Origin: an uncultured Christensenellaceae bacterium
Lineage (GTDB): Bacteria; Bacillota; Clostridia; Christensenellales; UBA3700
Assembly: GCA_910587685.1 (NCBI GenBank)
Contig: CAJUMY010000002.1
Location: 124,001-188,000 of the forward strand
DNA: 64,000 nt
Reading direction: 5' to 3'
Position numbers and translations under genes: made by a program
Shown: in pieces, positions 36,892-45,378 of the stretch
How the letters are laid out: the number at the start of each line of letters is the position of its first letter
Numbering within the stretch: position 1 is the stretch's first letter
The notes under the pieces: generated by a model
What the model saw: only the letters and a program-made list of their open reading frames with translations
The model's database searches: none
Told to the model about the DNA's origin: nothing

Positions 36892-38016
36892 ATGAAAATA
36901 GGTTTGTTCGGCGGAGCGTTTAATCCGCCGCATAGAGAACATATCAATATCGTAAAAGAGCTGATAGAAGAGCGGAAGTATGACAGACTGGTTTTGATCT
37001 TGTCGAATAATCCGCCGCATAAGTCTAGCGTCAATACTCCTTTTGATACAAGGCTCGAGCTTCTGAAACTTGCGTTTTCGAACATAAGCGGCGTTGAAAT
37101 ATCCGATATAGAGGGACGCGATAACGAAAAACATTTCAGTTACGATATCATCCGATATTTCAAAGGGGTTTACGAAGGCGACGAGCTCGAATTTATAATC
37201 GGCGGCGACAGCATGATAGATTTTCATAAATGGCTAAAGCCCGAGGAAATAATAAAACTTGTCAGGATCGTAGTCGTTCCGAGGGGCGGAGATATGGAGG
37301 AAGTCCTTTCTGCAAAAGAGTATTACGACGGTTTTGGCGCGGATATAGTAGTTTCAAACTATAGAGCCAATGCTATATCGTCGTCGGTTTTGCGATGCAG
37401 GATAGCTCTTGGCGACGATATGAGCGATATTCTTGAAAAGAATTGTTGGGAGTTCGTCAAAAGAGAGCGTTTGTACCGCGATTACGACGCCGTATTGGAA
37501 AGACTCGAAAGAGAGCTAAAACCTGAGCGTTTTGAACATACGAAAGGCGTCGCAAGATACGCTATGAAACTTAACGAAAATTTGAGGCTCGATTACGATA
37601 GAGTTATGCTTTCGTCGCTTCTTCACGATTGCGCAAAGGGGAACGTCAAGTATTCCTATCCGATACGCGAGGATGCGATAGGCACGAACGTCGAACATAG
37701 TTTTATGGGAAGGCAGGTCGCAATGCGAGAATACGGCGTACGCGACAGCGAGGTCTTAGACGCTATAGAGTATCACTGCACTGCGCGGCCGAAGATGTCG
37801 CCGCTCGAAAAACTCATTTATTCTGCCGATATGCTCGAAGAGGGGCGGGAGTTTGAAGGAGTCGAGAGACTGAGGGATATGATAGAGAGCGACTTTGAAA
37901 CGGGATTTTGCGAATGTCTCAAAGCGACTTATAGGCACGTGAAAGATGTGGGATTTTCCATGTATCCGCTTACTGCCGAAGCGTACGGTTACTATATATG
38001 CGGCGGAAATAACTAA
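36892..38016 (+). CDS. nadD: NadD-YqeK fusion: nicotinate-nucleotide adenylyltransferase plus HD hydrolase
   Basis: 374 aa, two enzymes in one chain. Residues 1-~195 are NadD: nucleotidyltransferase motif GGAFNPPH at 7-14 and the ISSSVLR loop near 163, making nicotinate adenine dinucleotide from the mononucleotide. Residues ~205-374 are an HD-domain protein of the YqeK type (EHTKGVARYAMKL, then LLHDCAKG and EYHCTARPKMS), a family shown to hydrolyse diadenosine tetraphosphate in other Bacillota. In many species nadD, yqeK and rsfS are separate neighbouring genes; here the first two are fused and rsfS follows. Confidence 0.94.
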   Translation: MKIGLFGGAFNPPHREHINIVKELIEERKYDRLVLILSNNPPHKSSVNTPFDTRLELLKLAFSNISGVEISDIEGRDNEKHFSYDIIRYFKGVYEGDELEFIIGGDSMIDFHKWLKPEEIIKLVRIVVVPRGGDMEEVLSAKEYYDGFGADIVVSNYRANAISSSVLRCRIALGDDMSDILEKNCWEFVKRERLYRDYDAVLERLERELKPERFEHTKGVARYAMKLNENLRLDYDRVMLSSLLHDCAKGNVKYSYPIREDAIGTNVEHSFMGRQVAMREYGVRDSEVLDAIEYHCTARPKMSPLEKLIYSADMLEEGREFEGVERLRDMIESDFETGFCECLKATYRHVKDVGFSMYPLTAEAYGYYICGGNN

Positions 38017-38126
38017 GGAAAAGATATACTGCGTATTTAGCGGTTCCGCTCAGACGGCATAAATGACAGATTTTGTAACGGATCCGTAATAATATTCGAT
38101 CAATACTAATAAAAAGGAGATTTTAT

Positions 38127-38477
38127 ATGAATACCGAAGAAATGAAGAGAGTGATATGCAAAGCTCTCAGCGATAAAAAGGGCGAGGATATCACTATTCT
38201 CGACGTCAGAAAGCTCACGGTACTTGCAGACTATTTCATTATATCGAGCGGAAAGTCCGCTCCGCAGGTCAGAGCGCTTGCCGAGAACGTAGACGAGGTT
38301 CTTTCCAAAGAGTACGGAATAGAACCGCTGCACAGAGACGGCGTCAGCGAGGGAAGATGGGTGGTAATGGACTACGGTTCTATAATAGTTCACGCGTTCA
38401 GAGACGATACGAGAATGTTATACTGTCTTGAAAAGCTGTGGGGAAACGAGGAAAATATAGAAAAGTACAGCGACTGA
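38127..38477 (+). CDS. rsfS: Ribosomal silencing factor RsfS
   Basis: 116 aa; AAGGAG before the ATG. Binds uL14 on free 50S subunits and blocks subunit joining when nutrients are short. Family features: DITILDVRKLTVLADYFII near the N terminus, SAPQVRALAENVDEVL, and the C-terminal WVVMDYGSIIVHAF. It follows the NadD-YqeK gene, the usual order, and probably shares its transcript. Confidence 0.96.
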   Translation: MNTEEMKRVICKALSDKKGEDITILDVRKLTVLADYFIISSGKSAPQVRALAENVDEVLSKEYGIEPLHRDGVSEGRWVVMDYGSIIVHAFRDDTRMLYCLEKLWGNEENIEKYSD

Positions 38478-38618
38478 TCGCATTTTTTATATCAATATTT
38501 AATGAGCTTTATATAGCTATCGTTTATCGCCTTCGCGTTTTGAATATTTTATATATAGCGTATTTGCGGTAAAGAAGCTCGCGAAAACCGTAAAAATATT
38601 TTTGTTTACAGGAATAAT

Positions 38619-38996
38619 ATGGAAATCTATGCGCATATTAAGGATATGAAGACTTTGATATGCGCAATTTTATTACTGCTTAACACGGGAAGCGTATCGT
38701 ACGATATGAATATCGCCGACAATTTGGGCGAGCAGTTTCCCAATATTGAATACGTCTACGTTATCGAGTACGGTAACGAAATAGCCGTTCCGATGCGGAT
38801 AGAACCGATTTTCCTTCATTCCGAAAAACTTGCATTCGTGAAAGAAGTGAAGAATTTCATCAGTAAAGAGACGGGTATCGGTAAAGATAATATTTATGTT
38901 ACTTTTGACAGCGATATCTATTCGAAAGCGAAGAGATGCAAAAGCGACGAGTCGAAAGCCGAGCTTATCAAACTCGTCAAGTCTCGGGCGGCTTAG
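38619..38996 (+). CDS. 125-aa hypothetical protein
   Basis: The ATG at 38619 follows AGGA; an alternative ATG at 38646 sits just after AAGGAT and would put a short hydrophobic stretch (LICAILLLLNTGSV) at the very N terminus, as in a signal or anchor. The rest is soluble (FPNIEYVYVIEYGNEIAVP, then ISKETGIGKDNIYVTFDSD). The C-terminal pattern faintly recalls YhcN/YlaJ sporulation lipoproteins, but no lipobox Cys is present. Function unknown. Confidence 0.65.
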   Translation: MEIYAHIKDMKTLICAILLLLNTGSVSYDMNIADNLGEQFPNIEYVYVIEYGNEIAVPMRIEPIFLHSEKLAFVKEVKNFISKETGIGKDNIYVTFDSDIYSKAKRCKSDESKAELIKLVKSRAA

Positions 38997-39045
38997 TAAA
39001 TAACGATTATTATATCTTTAATATAACAAATACGGTAAATTAGTT

Positions 39046-39075
39046 AATAACGGCATTTTGTTTGCCGTTATTTAT
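39046..39075 (+). terminator. Terminator upstream of iscR
   Basis: 10-bp stem AATAACGGCA/TGCCGTTATT (39046-39055 with 39063-39072) followed by TATTAT. Confidence 0.7.
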
Positions 39076-39134
39076 TATATTTTTCTATTAACATGTTATT
39101 CTTTTATAAAATTTTACGATTTAAGTTATTATAA

Positions 39135-39163
39135 TTGACAACAATTATACGGTGTGGTATTAT
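39135..39163 (+). promoter_or_regulatory. isc operon promoter
   Basis: TTGACA (39135-39140), 17-bp spacer, TATTAT (39158-39163), ~30 bp before iscR. Confidence 0.85.
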
Positions 39164-39166
39164 ATA

Positions 39167-39185
39167 TCCGACCAAAAAGGTAGGA
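39167..39185. promoter_or_regulatory. Candidate IscR operator
   Basis: Inverted repeat TCCGACC-AAAAA-GGTAGGA (6 of 7 positions symmetrical), centred on the expected transcription start, just after the -10 box. Placement fits repression of the isc operon by its own Rrf2 regulator. Inferred from symmetry and position only. Confidence 0.5.
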
Positions 39186-39191
39186 ATTAAA

Positions 39192-39596
39192 ATGAAATTA
39201 TCCGTTAAGGCTCGTTACGGGCTTAAAGTAATGTGTATTTTGGCGCTCGAGTATGGGAAAGGAGCGATAGCGCTCTCGCAGATAGCGAACGATAGCGGTA
39301 TCAGCGAGGCGTATCTTGAAAAGGTGCTCATGATGCTGAGGAGAAGCGATCTCGTTAATTCGACAAGAGGGGCGAGCGGCGGTTACGAACTGAGCAAGCC
39401 GCCTGCCAATACCAGCGTCGGAGAGATAGTTAGAGCTCTTGAGGACGGACTCGAGATAGTGGAGTGCATAGGCGGCAAATGCGCGGATAAATGTAATTGC
39501 AGGACTTTTTCGGTTTGGAATAAGATGTACGAAGCGATCAACGACACTCTTGACAATATGAGTCTCGAGAGCTTGATCAGTGAGGATAAAAAATGA
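39192..39596 (+). CDS. iscR: Rrf2-family Fe-S regulator IscR
   Basis: 134 aa from ATG 39192; upstream in-frame codons lie in the promoter. The winged helix spans ~1-75 (KLSVKARYGLKVMCILALE, then SEAYLEKVLMMLRRS and STRGASGGYEL). Cys residues C92, C97, C101 and C103 (CIGGKCADKCNC) are positioned like the [2Fe-2S] ligands of IscR. It senses cluster status and probably represses its own operon through the dyad in front of it. The iscS ATG overlaps its stop. Confidence 0.93.
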   Translation: MKLSVKARYGLKVMCILALEYGKGAIALSQIANDSGISEAYLEKVLMMLRRSDLVNSTRGASGGYELSKPPANTSVGEIVRALEDGLEIVECIGGKCADKCNCRTFSVWNKMYEAINDTLDNMSLESLISEDKK

Positions 39597-40786
39597 GAAG
39601 AATATATTTGGATCATTCGGCGACTACGGGCGTGAGGAAGGAGGTTCTTGACGAGATGTTACCGTACTTTTCCGAAGTTTACGGTAACGGAAGTTCACAG
39701 CACTCTTTCGGACGCGACGCGATGAAAGCAATAGACGAAGCCCGCAGAAAGGTCGCGAAAGCTATAAACGCTAAGCCTAACGAGATATATTTTACGTCGG
39801 GAGGCACGGAAAGCGATAACTGGGCAATCAAGGGCGCCATTTATGCGAATTTAGAAAGAGGAAAGCACATTATAACGAGCGCGATAGAACATCCCGCGGT
39901 GATGGACAGCATTAAGTTCCTAGAGAAGGAGCTCGGGATCGAAGTCACGTATCTTAAAGTTGACGGCGAAGGAATTATTTCGCTTGAAGAGCTTGAAAGA
40001 GCCATACGTCCCGACACCGTTCTTATCAGCGTTATGGCGGCAAATAACGAGATGGGAGCTATCGAGCCCATTGAGGAGATAGGAAGAATAGCAAGAGCGC
40101 GCGGCATATATTTTCATACGGACGCGGTACAGGCGATAGGCGCCGTCGATATTGACGTCGAGAAGATGAATATAGATATGCTTTCGCTGTCAGCGCATAA
40201 GTTTTACGGTCCTAAGGGCGTCGGAGTTCTTTATAGACGTAACGGTATCAGAGTCAAGAAGTTTATGAACGGCGGAGAGCAGGAGAGGAATCAGAGAGCG
40301 AGCACTCTCAATACTTCGGGGATCGTGGGGCTCGGCAAGGCAATAGAGCTTGCGAGCGAGAATATAGATAAAAATAACGAATATCTTGCGTCGTTAAGAG
40401 ATTCGTTTGTCGAAAAACTTATTTCGAGAGTTGATAACATCAGATTCAACGGACCTAAGGATATGACGAAGCGCCTTGCTAATAACGCGAATTTCAGCTT
40501 TGAGTTCATAGAGGGCGAATCGCTTCTCTTGCGACTCGATCTCGACGGAATAGCCGTCTCCAGCGGCTCGGCATGTTCGTCGGCGGCTCTCGAAGCGTCG
40601 TACGTGCTGCTTGCGACGGGAGTTCCGATAGATATAGCTCACGGTTCCATAAGATTCAGTTTCGGTCTCGAAAATACAATGGAAGACGTTGACTATACTG
40701 TAGATAAAGTAGAGAAGATAGTAGGCGATTTGAGAGCTATGTCGCCGCTTTTTAAGAGAATAGACGGAGGAGAATTCAATGTATAA
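39593..40786 (+). CDS. iscS: Cysteine desulfurase
   Basis: 397 aa. PLP enzyme that takes sulfur from cysteine for Fe-S assembly. The PLP lysine is in SAHKFYGPKGVG (about residue 203) and the sulfur-carrying cysteine in SGSACSSAA (about 326). TSGGTESDNWAI near residue 70 is the cofactor-binding loop. Starts in a 4-nt overlap with iscR and overlaps iscU by 8 nt, so the three genes form one tightly coupled operon. Confidence 0.97.
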   Translation: MRRIYLDHSATTGVRKEVLDEMLPYFSEVYGNGSSQHSFGRDAMKAIDEARRKVAKAINAKPNEIYFTSGGTESDNWAIKGAIYANLERGKHIITSAIEHPAVMDSIKFLEKELGIEVTYLKVDGEGIISLEELERAIRPDTVLISVMAANNEMGAIEPIEEIGRIARARGIYFHTDAVQAIGAVDIDVEKMNIDMLSLSAHKFYGPKGVGVLYRRNGIRVKKFMNGGEQERNQRASTLNTSGIVGLGKAIELASENIDKNNEYLASLRDSFVEKLISRVDNIRFNGPKDMTKRLANNANFSFEFIEGESLLLRLDLDGIAVSSGSACSSAALEASYVLLATGVPIDIAHGSIRFSFGLENTMEDVDYTVDKVEKIVGDLRAMSPLFKRIDGGEFNV

Positions 40787-41147
40787 CGATAAAGTAATGG
40801 CGCAGTTTGCGAATCCAAAGAACGTTGGATATATAGAGAACGCATCTGGTTACGGCAAGGTCGGTAACGCTTCTTGCGGAGATATTATGGAGATTTCTCT
40901 CGATATCGACGCTAACGGTATCATCAGAGACGCAAAATTCAGAACTTTCGGCTGCGCCGCAGCCATAGCGACGAGTTCTATGGCGACGGAGATGGTCAAG
41001 GGAAAGAGCGTTGAGGATGCCCTAAAGCTGAAGAACGCCGACGTTGTGGAAGCGCTTGAAGGACTTCCTCCGCAGAAGATACACTGTTCGGTACTTGCGG
41101 AAGAGGCGATAAAGGAAGCGATCAACGACTATCTTTCCAAGAAGTAA
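40779..41147 (+). CDS. iscU: Fe-S cluster scaffold IscU
   Basis: 122 aa. Scaffold on which IscS-derived sulfur and iron build [2Fe-2S] clusters. The three ligand cysteines are C33, C59 and C103 with D35 beside the first (ASCGD), as in NifU/IscU. GGAGGAG precedes the ATG. No hscA/hscB/fdx follow, the usual reduced isc arrangement of Clostridia. Confidence 0.96.
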   Translation: MYNDKVMAQFANPKNVGYIENASGYGKVGNASCGDIMEISLDIDANGIIRDAKFRTFGCAAAIATSSMATEMVKGKSVEDALKLKNADVVEALEGLPPQKIHCSVLAEEAIKEAINDYLSKK

Positions 41148-41204
41148 AATATTTCCTTGCTAAATATTATCTTGGCGTACATACTACCTATAGGGAGGAT
41201 AACT

Positions 41205-41336
41205 ATGAAAGGTCTACTTGTAGGTGTGGTCATAGGCGCTGTCGGAATGCATTGTATATCCGACGGAAAGAAATCTATGATAAAGAAAGGTAAGGAAAAA
41301 TTAAAAGAGAAGATCGACGAAATGCTCAGCGACTAA
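41205..41336 (+). CDS. 43-aa protein with hydrophobic N terminus
   Basis: Strong GGGAGG ribosome site before the ATG, 57 bp after iscU, and a perfect terminator after it, so it is very likely translated as the last gene of the isc transcript. Residues 1-19 are glycine-rich and hydrophobic (KGLLVGVVIGAVGMHCI); the rest is lysine/glutamate helix (KKGKEKLKEKIDEMLSD). It resembles YtxH-like short anchored helices. One Cys (C17). Function unknown. Confidence 0.75.
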   Translation: MKGLLVGVVIGAVGMHCISDGKKSMIKKGKEKLKEKIDEMLSD

Positions 41337-41386
41337 AGCTGCAGACGTTTTGCCGAAACGTTGCAATATAAGCTAACGTTTAGAGG

Positions 41387-41417
41387 AAAATTCGCCCCGA
41401 ACAGGGGCGAATTTTTT
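41387..41417 (+). terminator. isc operon terminator
   Basis: Perfect 12-bp stem AAAATTCGCCCC/GGGGCGAATTTT with 5-base loop and T tail. Confidence 0.95.
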
Positions 41418-41684
41418 ATACGGATAATTATCGTTATATTGCATCATACGTCGAGTCAAGACATATCAAACTGTATTACTGATATTTACTTTTGAGAAAA
41501 TTAACGATGAGTATACGTCAAATTCGGAGATAAATCTATAGTAAATATAGATTTATGCGTATTTTAGGCAAAAAATTAAAAACACAATCAAAACTATATA
41601 TCTCATATAGAGTTACAATATCTTTTGGCAAGTATCGTCAAATGGAGCTTTATGGCGGAATAAGCAATATTTTAGCGTAAACGT
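41418..41684. other. AT-rich intergenic region before lepA
   Basis: Contains a short A/T inverted repeat (AAATCTATA/TATAGATTT near 41532-41555). No gene, riboswitch or RNA recognised. Confidence 0.5.
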
Positions 41685-41713
41685 TTGATTAAAAAACGAA
41701 GTTCGTATATAAT
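41685..41713 (+). promoter_or_regulatory. lepA-hemW promoter
   Basis: TTGATT (41685-41690), 17-bp spacer, TATAAT (41708-41713), 45 bp before lepA. Confidence 0.7.
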
Positions 41714-41758
41714 ATTAATCTAGAAAGATATATAAATATATATTTTAAGGAGAAGCGT

Positions 41759-43561
41759 ATGCAGGACAGATTGAAGAGAACGAGAAATTTTTGTATAGTC
41801 GCCCATATAGATCACGGCAAAAGCACGCTAGCCGACAGAATAATGGATATAACGCATACGGTCGATTCAAGAAACGCTGTAGACCAGCTTCTTGACAGTA
41901 TGGATATAGAGAGGGAGAGGGGGATCACCATCAAATTGACCCCTGTCACCATGGAGTATGAGTATAAAGGCGAGACGTATAGGTTCAATCTCATAGATAC
42001 GCCGGGACACGTTGACTTCACTTACGAGGTATCCCGTTCGCTAAAGGCGTGCGAAGGGGCTATACTCATCGTAGACGCTTCGCAGGGAATAGAGGCGCAG
42101 ACGTTGACTAACGTATATCTTGCGCTCGATAACGACCTTGAAATTATCCCTGTTATCAACAAGATAGATTTGCCGTCCGCTCGACCCGAAGAGGTCAGAC
42201 GCGAGATCGAGGACGTTATAGGACTTGTCGCAGAAGAGTGTCCGCTCATTTCCGCAAAAGAAGGCGTGGGCATAGACAAAGTTCTCGAACAGGTAATAGA
42301 AATGCTTCCGCCGCCTAAAGGCGACGATAAGGCGCCGCTTAAAGCGTTGATATTCGATTCGTTTTACGACAGCTACAAGGGAGCTATTTCTCTTGTTAGA
42401 ATATTCGACGGCAGCGTTAAGGTGGGAGATAAGATCAAGATGTTTTCCAGCGGAAAGACTTTCGACGTTACGGAAGTTGGTATTTTTACCCCCAATATGC
42501 GAAAAACAGATTCTCTCACCGCAGGCGACGTCGGGTATATTTCCGCGAGCATAAAGAACGTCGCGGATACGAGAGTCGGCGATACGGTAACTAACGCGGC
42601 GGATCCATGTTCGAGTCCGCTTCCCGGATACAAAAAAGTATCACCTATGGTATTTTCCGGAATTTATCCCGTCGACGGCGCTAAATACGACGACTTAAAG
42701 GATGCCCTTGAAAAACTCGCGCTCAACGACGCGTCGCTTCTTTTCGAACCGGAGGTGTCTTCCGCGCTCGGTTTTGGATTCAGATGCGGATTTTTGGGAC
42801 TGTTGCATATGGAAATAATAGAAGAGCGACTCGAAAGAGAATTCGATCTAGATCTTATCACGACAGCGCCGAGCGTTTCTTACGAGGTAGTCAAGACGAG
42901 CGGAGAAAGACTCGTCGTAAGCAATCCTAGCAATCTTCCGCCGCTTGGCGAGATAGACTATATGGAAGAGCCTATTGTCAACGCTTCGATATACACACCC
43001 CCGGAATATGTAGGCACAATAATGGAGTTGTGTCAGGATAAAAGGGGTATCAGCAAGAATATGGAATATCTCGATACGTCGAGAGTCAGGATCGATTACG
43101 AGATGCCTCTTAACGAGATAATATACGACTTTTTCGATTCGTTAAAGTCTAGGACGCGCGGTTACGCTAGCTTTGATTACGAGATAGCGGGATACAAGAG
43201 GAGCGACCTAGTGAAGCTCGATATGATGCTCAACGGCAGTATTTGCGACGCTCTCAGTCTCATAGTTCACAGAGAAAAGGCATACGCAAGAGGTCGTATG
43301 ATCGCCGAGAAGTTGAAGGAAGTAATTCCGCGCCAGATGTTCGAGGTACCTATCCAAGCGGCTATAGGCGGAAAGGTAATAGCTAGAGAAACGGTTAAAG
43401 CCATGAGAAAAGACGTTCTTGCAAAGTGTTACGGCGGAGATATAACGAGAAAGAAGAAACTTCTCGAAAAGCAGAAAGAGGGTAAAAAGAGGATGAGACA
43501 GGTCGGTACGGTCGAAGTTCCGAGCGAAGCGTTCATGTCCATACTCAAGTTCGATAAGTAA
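41759..43561 (+). CDS. lepA: Elongation factor 4 (back-translocase)
   Basis: 600 aa, typical LepA length. GTPase that acts on ribosomes. G-domain motifs: AHIDHGKST (P-loop), RGITIK (switch I), DTPGHVDF and NKIDLP. The LepA-specific C-terminal domain includes KCYGGDITRKKKLLEKQKEG. AAGGAG precedes the ATG. Its TAA overlaps the hemW ATG by one base, a pairing conserved in Bacillota. Confidence 0.98.
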   Translation: MQDRLKRTRNFCIVAHIDHGKSTLADRIMDITHTVDSRNAVDQLLDSMDIERERGITIKLTPVTMEYEYKGETYRFNLIDTPGHVDFTYEVSRSLKACEGAILIVDASQGIEAQTLTNVYLALDNDLEIIPVINKIDLPSARPEEVRREIEDVIGLVAEECPLISAKEGVGIDKVLEQVIEMLPPPKGDDKAPLKALIFDSFYDSYKGAISLVRIFDGSVKVGDKIKMFSSGKTFDVTEVGIFTPNMRKTDSLTAGDVGYISASIKNVADTRVGDTVTNAADPCSSPLPGYKKVSPMVFSGIYPVDGAKYDDLKDALEKLALNDASLLFEPEVSSALGFGFRCGFLGLLHMEIIEERLEREFDLDLITTAPSVSYEVVKTSGERLVVSNPSNLPPLGEIDYMEEPIVNASIYTPPEYVGTIMELCQDKRGISKNMEYLDTSRVRIDYEMPLNEIIYDFFDSLKSRTRGYASFDYEIAGYKRSDLVKLDMMLNGSICDALSLIVHREKAYARGRMIAEKLKEVIPRQMFEVPIQAAIGGKVIARETVKAMRKDVLAKCYGGDITRKKKLLEKQKEGKKRMRQVGTVEVPSEAFMSILKFDK

Positions 43562-44682
43562 TGAAAGACGTCGGACTCTACATCCATATCCCGTTTTGCC
43601 GCGGTAAATGCAGTTATTGCAGCTTTGTATCTGCAGTAAAGGACGAGGGGTATATCGCGCGTTATACGACGGCTTTAAGACGCGAACTTGAGCGCGTTTT
43701 GTCTAAGAATATAAATGTCGATACGCTGTATATCGGAGGAGGCACGCCGTCTGCGATAAATAGCGAAGAAATTGAAAGAATTGTCGATACTATCAAAAAA
43801 CATAGCGTATATGCGCCGAGAGAATTCACGATCGAGTGCAATCCCGAAAGCATCGACGATGAGAAACTCGCGGTATATAAGCGCGTCGGAGCTAGCAGGA
43901 TCAGCGTAGGGGTACAGTCGCTGAGCGATCGTGTTTTGAAGTCTGTAGGAAGGCTTCACGATAGCAAGACTGCGATCGAAGCTGTGAGTAAAGCGGTGAA
44001 ATACGGTTTTGACGTGTCTGTTGATATGATATTGGGACTGCCCGGTTCAACGTTCGAAGATATTGATACTTTCGTCGATACGTTTAGCGATATTGGCGTC
44101 GATCACATATCCGCGTACGCGCTTAAGGTAGAAGAGGGCACGCGTCTGTTTGAGGAAGTCGAGAGCGGGAAAACCGTTATTTTGGATGACGACGCTATGG
44201 CGGATCAATACGATCGCCTTCACGAGAAATCGTTGTCATGTGGCTACAGACGCTATGAAGTGTCGAATTTTTCTAAAGAAAATAAAGAGTCTCTTCACAA
44301 TATGAAATATTGGGAGATGGATGAATATATAGGCGTTGGAGCGTCTGCGCACAGTTATTTCGGTTCAAAGCGTTATTATAACGTTGAAGACGTCGATAGA
44401 TATATTGAAAATGTTGAGAACGGAATTTTTATAGAGGAAAAAGAAGAGGACGTCGTCGCCGACACTCATTTTGAAGAGACTTTGATGCTCGGTTTAAGGT
44501 TGGAAAAAGGCGTAGCGCTCTCTAAATTGGACGATATTCTCGGCGGCAGTTTTGTCGATAAGTATCGCGGCAGAATAGATAAAGCGAGGGATTTTGTCGA
44601 TATAAGTAACGGAAGGCTCGCAATAAAACCTGCGTATATGCCGGTTATGAATTCAATAATTATCAAATTGCTTTACGATTGA
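43561..44682 (+). CDS. hemW: Heme chaperone HemW-like radical SAM protein
   Basis: 373 aa. Radical-SAM cluster ligands C13, C17 and C20 (CRGKCSYC) are followed by Phe instead of the fourth Cys found in true coproporphyrinogen dehydrogenase HemN, which places it with HemW. Further features: LYIGGGTPSAI, ECNPES, GVQSLSDRVL and the C-terminal HemN_C region (EETLMLGLRLEKGV). HemW inserts heme into target proteins in E. coli; no heme-synthesis genes are in the window. Translationally coupled to lepA. Confidence 0.94.
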   Translation: MKDVGLYIHIPFCRGKCSYCSFVSAVKDEGYIARYTTALRRELERVLSKNINVDTLYIGGGTPSAINSEEIERIVDTIKKHSVYAPREFTIECNPESIDDEKLAVYKRVGASRISVGVQSLSDRVLKSVGRLHDSKTAIEAVSKAVKYGFDVSVDMILGLPGSTFEDIDTFVDTFSDIGVDHISAYALKVEEGTRLFEEVESGKTVILDDDAMADQYDRLHEKSLSCGYRRYEVSNFSKENKESLHNMKYWEMDEYIGVGASAHSYFGSKRYYNVEDVDRYIENVENGIFIEEKEEDVVADTHFEETLMLGLRLEKGVALSKLDDILGGSFVDKYRGRIDKARDFVDISNGRLAIKPAYMPVMNSIIIKLLYD

Positions 44683-44727
44683 CTTTTATACACTTATTAA
44701 CGCTCGTTGTTTGTTTCGCGGATAATA

Positions 44728-44789
44728 AAATACCGCGAGCAGGGCTGTTGCCGGTGTCGCGGATTGATTGGCAGAGAGGAAGGGATTCG
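44728..44789. repeat. Partial duplicate of tRNA-Ser 3' end plus its terminator
   Basis: 62 bp nearly identical (one single-base indel) to 44861-44923. Read on the reverse strand it contains the tRNA-Ser sequence from the T loop to the CCA end, then most of the downstream terminator. The rest of a tRNA is missing. It is a scar of a tandem tRNA copy or of an integration site. Confidence 0.85.
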
Positions 44790-44852
44790 CGTACCGAAGG
44801 AAAAGAGGTGCTGTCGAGCAAAGCGAGACTAATGTTCGTTCCCCGACCTCGG

Positions 44853-44899
44853 AGCGAAAGAAATACCGCGAGCAGGGCTGTTGCCGGTGTCGCGGTATT
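44853..44899 (-). terminator. tRNA-Ser terminator
   Basis: Reverse strand: 10-bp stem AATACCGCGA/TCGCGGTATT (44899-44890 with 44871-44862) followed by TCTTTC. Confidence 0.8.
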
Positions 44900-44902
44900 G
44901 AT

Positions 44903-44992
44903 TGGCAGAGAGGAAGGGATTCGAACCCTCGAAAGTGTTACCTTTACACGATTTCCAATCGTGCGCCATAAACCAAACTAGGCGACCTCTCT
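44903..44992 (-). tRNA. tRNA-Ser (anticodon GGA)
   Basis: 90 nt including encoded CCA, reverse strand. Acceptor stem AGAGAGG/CCTCTCT; anticodon arm ACGAT-TGGAAAT-CGT gives anticodon GGA; the long variable arm GTAAAGGTAACACTTTC is typical of class II serine tRNAs; T arm GAGGG-TTCGAAT-CCCTT. It has its own promoter and terminator. Its 3' end is duplicated 134 bp downstream. Confidence 0.95.
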
Positions 44993-45016
44993 ATATTTTA
45001 AGTTGTTTGCTATAGT

Positions 45017-45045
45017 ATTGTATTGTTTTTGGTCGTAATTGTCAA
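45017..45045 (-). promoter_or_regulatory. tRNA-Ser promoter
   Basis: Reverse-strand TTGACA (45045-45040), 17-bp spacer, TACAAT (45022-45017), 24 bp before the tRNA. Confidence 0.8.
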
Positions 45046-45154
45046 TAAAATACGCAAAGTTTATTAAAAAATATTAAAATTTCAGTAAGTATCTTCATTT
45101 GGAATAGACGGTATATTATTTTACTTTGTTTTATGCTATTGAAGGAAAACAATA

Positions 45155-45376
45155 TTATTTAATGCTCTTTAATAAAGTTAATAGAGCCTGTTTATTTTCT
45201 TTTGACAGAGTTTTAACATATATAATCAGCTCTTCGTCAGGGTTATGCTTTTCATTAAAAAATTCCGATAGAGATATTCCGAATGCGTTGCAGATAGCGC
45301 GCAATGTTGATATTTTTGGTTCTGTATGTCTGGTATATAGGTTGTTTATAGTAGATTGTGTCAACTCTGATTCCAT
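45155..45376 (-). pseudogene. XRE-family regulator lacking its N terminus
   Basis: 73 codons remain. ELTQSTINNLY is the recognition-helix part of an XRE helix-turn-helix, followed by the usual TEPKISTLRAICNAFGISLS and a tail SKENKQALLTLLKSI. Helices 1-2 that should precede are absent: upstream of the apparent ATG only three codons are open before a stop, and that DNA belongs to a leucine-rich-repeat gene on the other strand. The break is at about 45377-45385. Not expected to bind DNA. Confidence 0.8.
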
Positions 45377-45378
45377 AG

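Noticed and set aside
44679..44981. Open frames of 67-100 aa across the tRNA-Ser region
   Set aside because: They read through the tRNA, its terminator and the repeat; no protein-like sequence or ribosome site.
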